Source: Bacteroidota bacterium
GTDB lineage: Bacteria; Bacteroidota; Bacteroidia; Bacteroidales; VadinHA17
Direction: 5' to 3'
Assembly: GCA_030628785.1 (NCBI GenBank)
Contig: DAOVQI010000181.1
Span: 1 to 6,713, forward strand
DNA length: 6,713 nucleotides
Notes under the pieces: model-generated
Database searches by the model: none
Told to the model about the DNA's origin: nothing
What the model saw: only the letters and a program-made list of their open reading frames with translations
Made by a program: the position numbers and the translations under genes
Shown: positions 4,752 through 6,713 of the stretch, one piece after another
Layout: each line of letters begins with the position of its first letter
How positions within the stretch are numbered: the stretch's first letter is position 1

Positions 4752-5776
4752 GGACATAATATCAAGTCTCTTTTGAGAAATAAAGATAGTTCATAAATCG
4801 ATTTAAACTGTTGTTTGGTTTCATTTTTATGATAAGTCCATATTAACCCGGAGTTGTTTTTTTCAACTTCTATCGAAGAAGAAATATTTTGGTCGGTTAC
4901 GACAGCATATCCCAGTCTTTCCAACGCCTTTTTAGTCCATACATATTCTGTACTGTTTCCTTCCAAACGAATTTTTTCAACAATTTCTTTTCGCTTTTTA
5001 AAATCCCCCTTATCGATATCGAAGTATATTCCGGAGTTTTCAAAAATTTCGTTCAGGATTCCTTTCAAAACCAGATCTTCAGGTGCCCCTTCTGATATTT
5101 CTTGCGGGAGCATCAACCAAATCAAATCTGCTTCATGAATAGCTATGTTGAGATCGTGAGTGGTAAAAATGACGGTTTTGTTCCTGTTTTTTGAAAGACC
5201 GTTTAATAAATGGATGATTTCGTGCTTATTGGATATATCCAGGAAAGCAGTAGGTTCATCAAGCACAACCATATCCGTATCCTGAGCCAATGTCCTGGCT
5301 ATCATGGCACGTTGTCGTTCCCCGTCGGATATCTCGTTAATATATTTATCAGCCAGGTCATTTAGCCCTACTCCTTCTATTGCTTTGTCGACAAGTTTCT
5401 TGTCATGGTCTTTCAGATTTCCAAGCCAATTGGTGTGTGGAAACCGTCCCAATGCCACCAGGTCGTATACCTTCATATTGTTTACCCTGACGACCTCAGT
5501 TGAAACAAAACTAACCCGTTTTGCCAGCTCATGCCTTGTATAATCGTTTATCTCCCTTGAATGGAAAAAAACATTGCCTGCAAGCGCTTTTTGTAATCCT
5601 GCAATAGTCCGGAGAAAGGTACTTTTACCTATGCCGTTTGGACCAATTAAGGCAATAAGATCACCTGCCCGGGCTTTCACATTTATATTCTGATACACTG
5701 ATTTCCCGTGCTTACCGGATGCTATATATCCGATCTCCAGGTTGGTGGTACTAATTATGTATTCAAGCGTGCGCAA
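4676..5776 (-). CDS. ABC transporter ATPase, FecCD-partner (iron chelate/haem/cobalamin type)
   Basis: This 366-residue cytoplasmic ATPase powers the FecCD-type permease encoded upstream. Motifs in order: Walker A GPNGIGKS (45-52), signature ISDGERQ (149-155, in place of LSGGQ), Walker B MVVLDEP with D173-E174, D-loop FLD (178-180) and switch H207. The Q-loop glutamine appears replaced by T93 in RVSFVSTE. The ABC domain ends near 250; the ~90-residue extension that follows is common in Bacteroidota homologues. The last ~25 residues (from P342) are translated from the REP-like array, and the TGA stop (4678-4676) falls at the loop of its A palindrome, so the native C-terminus was probably shorter. 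The start is TTG at 5776: the frame has no usable ATG, and upstream it reads ATG-AAC-TGA (5800-5792), an in-frame ATG cut off by a stop. Translation may start at TTG, or the gene may carry an early nonsense change. The substrate is unknown. Confidence 0.9.
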   Translation of the reverse strand: MRTLEYIISTTNLEIGYIASGKHGKSVYQNINVKARAGDLIALIGPNGIGKSTFLRTIAGLQKALAGNVFFHSREINDYTRHELAKRVSFVSTEVVRVNNMKVYDLVALGRFPHTNWLGNLKDHDKKLVDKAIEGVGLNDLADKYINEISDGERQRAMIARTLAQDTDMVVLDEPTAFLDISNKHEIIHLLNGLSKNRNKTVIFTTHDLNIAIHEADLIWLMLPQEISEGAPEDLVLKGILNEIFENSGIYFDIDKGDFKKRKEIVEKIRLEGNSTEYVWTKKALERLGYAVVTDQNISSSIEVEKNNSGLIWTYHKNETKQQFKSIYELSLFLKRDLILCPTLKGYDKPARGGAPGHKSKNQFPP

Positions 5777-5837
5777 TTCTTTTAATTTGAGTCAGTTCAT
5801 AAATTGTATGTATCTTGACTATTAAAATTTCAAATAT

Positions 5838-5855
5838 CAAAATTCTCCAAAGGAG
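5838..5855. repeat. Short hairpin sharing sequence with the left-edge cassette
   Basis: CAAAATTCTCC (5838-5848) is identical to 17-27 and is followed, as there, by a pairing GGAG arm: CTCC (5845-5848), loop AAA, GGAG (5852-5855). It looks like a reduced copy of the left-edge repeat, sitting in the gap between the permease and ATPase genes. The match is short, so common origin is inferred rather than proved. Confidence 0.4.
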
Positions 5856-5896
5856 GCCTTCAGGAATAGTAAGACTGCAATATAAATAAGAATAAA

Positions 5897-5922
5897 ACAC
5901 GGATGACACGGATGACACGGAT
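5897..5922. repeat. 9-bp tandem repeat, about 2.9 copies of ACACGGATG
   Basis: ACACGGATG occurs at 5897-5905 and 5906-5914, then ACACGGAT at 5915-5922, with no mismatches. It lies 27 bases after the permease stop, between the permease and the ATPase. Slippage could change the copy number. It is not in a reading frame I can support. Similar short ACACGGAT repeats are, to my recollection, scattered in Bacteroidota intergenic DNA; this is unverified. Confidence 0.7.
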
Positions 5923-5949
5923 TTAAAATAGATAATTAATAAACTTTGA

Positions 5950-6713
5950 TTACATAAATGAAGCTCCTTTTCTTTTTCTGATAATTATCCAGATTACAAC
6001 AGGGATTCCCAAAAGAGCTGTAACCGAATTAATTGGTAATATTTTCTCATATCCCGGTAATTGAGATATCACATCACTGATCAATAACAACGACGCCCCG
6101 ATGATAACAGTTCCTGTAAATAAATACAGATGATTAGATGTTTTAAAGGTCATGCGTGCTATATGGGGAACGGCAATACCGATGAATCCGATCGGTCCAC
6201 AAAAAGCAGTAACACTTCCTGCAAGGATGCTGGTGCTGGCAAAAACAATAATTCTCGATAGCTTAATGTTCAAACCCAAACTTTTGGCATAATCTTCTCC
6301 CAATAATAAAGCATTCAGCATTTTTGAAGAGAGGAATGCCGTCAGTGTTCCAAAGGTCACACAAATCAGCAAGATGTTCAATTGCATTTTAGAAACACTT
6401 CCCAAACTTCCCATTGTCCAAATGATGAAAGCCTTTAACATGGTTTCGGTACTGAAATATTGAAGAATACTAACCAGGGCAGTAGTAGCGCTGCCAAACA
6501 TAATACCCAGAATAAGAATTGTCATTATATCACTCACCCGGAATGAAACGGCCAGAATCAATAACAGAATCAGAGCTGAGCCTAAACATGCAGCTATAAC
6601 AATGGCCCAGTTACCAAGGTTTTGCAAATTGCCCAATGCAAAGAACGAGGAAAAACCCAACACAAGAATGGCAACCCCTAAGCTTGCGCCTGCACTGATT
6701 CCAAGCACATAAG
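5950..6713 (-). CDS. FecCD-family ABC permease, 5' end beyond the window
   Basis: This is the C-terminal ~250 residues of a FecCD/BtuC-type inner-membrane permease (usual length about 330-350). The frame is open to the right edge and reads YVLGISAGASLG there, the conserved early motif of the family, so the GTG at 6708 is internal and roughly 80-90 residues lie outside the window. Further family marks, counting from the residue encoded at 6708, are LLGEDYAKSLGL (135-146), the coupling-region signature CGPIGFIGIAVPHIAR (170-185), which contacts the ATPase, and the closing LPINSVTALLGIPVVIW (224-240). Several hydrophobic segments run through the protein, consistent with a ten-helix fold. With the ATPase downstream it should import an iron-siderophore, haem or vitamin B12-like ligand from the periplasm. 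The 173-base gap to the ATPase is longer than usual for this pair and holds repeats. Confidence 0.94.
   Translation of the reverse strand, partial: YVLGISAGASLGVAILVLGFSSFFALGNLQNLGNWAIVIAACLGSALILLLILAVSFRVSDIMTILILGIMFGSATTALVSILQYFSTETMLKAFIIWTMGSLGSVSKMQLNILLICVTFGTLTAFLSSKMLNALLLGEDYAKSLGLNIKLSRIIVFASTSILAGSVTAFCGPIGFIGIAVPHIARMTFKTSNHLYLFTGTVIIGASLLLISDVISQLPGYEKILPINSVTALLGIPVVIWIIIRKRKGASFM

Noticed and set aside
4599..4796. Plus-strand open frame across the array at 4668-4751
   Set aside because: It is antisense to RAYT-2 and the ATPase, consists partly of palindrome sequence, and has no protein features.
4854..5543. Plus-strand open frames antisense to the ABC ATPase
   Set aside because: They are shadows of a well-supported ATPase gene, low in complexity and without motifs.
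6706..6708. GTG as the start codon of the FecCD permease
   Set aside because: The conserved family motif YVLGISAGAS continues upstream of it to the window edge, so the true start lies outside.

Overview
The window is AT-rich and compact and looks like a chromosomal segment of a member of the Bacteroidota, probably Bacteroidales-like. The support is a secreted thioredoxin-fold protein with the DUF4369-type N-terminal layout typical of that phylum, several TAnnTTTG promoter-like boxes, weak or absent Shine-Dalgarno sequences, and a FecCD-type permease plus ATPase pair of Bacteroidota style. This assignment is inference from family knowledge; no search was run.

Layout, left to right. Positions 17-106 hold a GC-rich hairpin cassette. 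A family 2 glycosyltransferase lies on the minus strand (136-1038). A first REP-associated tyrosine transposase (RAYT-1, 1244-1696, plus) is followed six bases after its stop by a three-palindrome array (1703-1783). The 604-base gap 1697-2300 has no gene I can support, but it also holds an element bounded by inverted repeats (1928-2000) and a second, different palindrome array (2034-2170). A secreted TlpA/ResA-like thioredoxin-fold protein (2301-3713, plus) ends one base from a convergent two-helix small membrane protein (3715-3924, minus). A second transposase (RAYT-2, 4186-4638, minus) is flanked by palindrome arrays at 4096-4177 and 4668-4751, in opposite orientations. The right third is an ABC importer in minus-strand order: a FecCD permease (5950-6713, running off the right edge), then its ATPase (4676-5776). 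The 173-base gap between them contains small repeats.

The most notable content is the RAYT/REP-like system. Three arrays share one plan: palindrome A with a TTC loop, then palindrome B with inner arms GGGC/GCCC, then a second A-type palindrome. Centre-to-centre spacings are 41/27, 40/28 and 38/28 bases. Stem sequences differ between copies while pairing and the TTC loop are kept. The two transposases align without gaps over 150 residues at about 41% identity by my manual count. The array upstream of RAYT-2 lies inside the ABC ATPase reading frame: it supplies the last ~25 residues, and the stop codon sits at the loop of palindrome A. RAYT-1 has only a downstream array and has lost conserved residues in its first beta strand, so it may be a decaying or domesticated copy.

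The host genes look like single accessory or transport genes separated by repeat insertions. The only clear functional unit is the permease-ATPase pair, which would import an iron chelate, haem or a corrinoid; the substrate cannot be read from this window.
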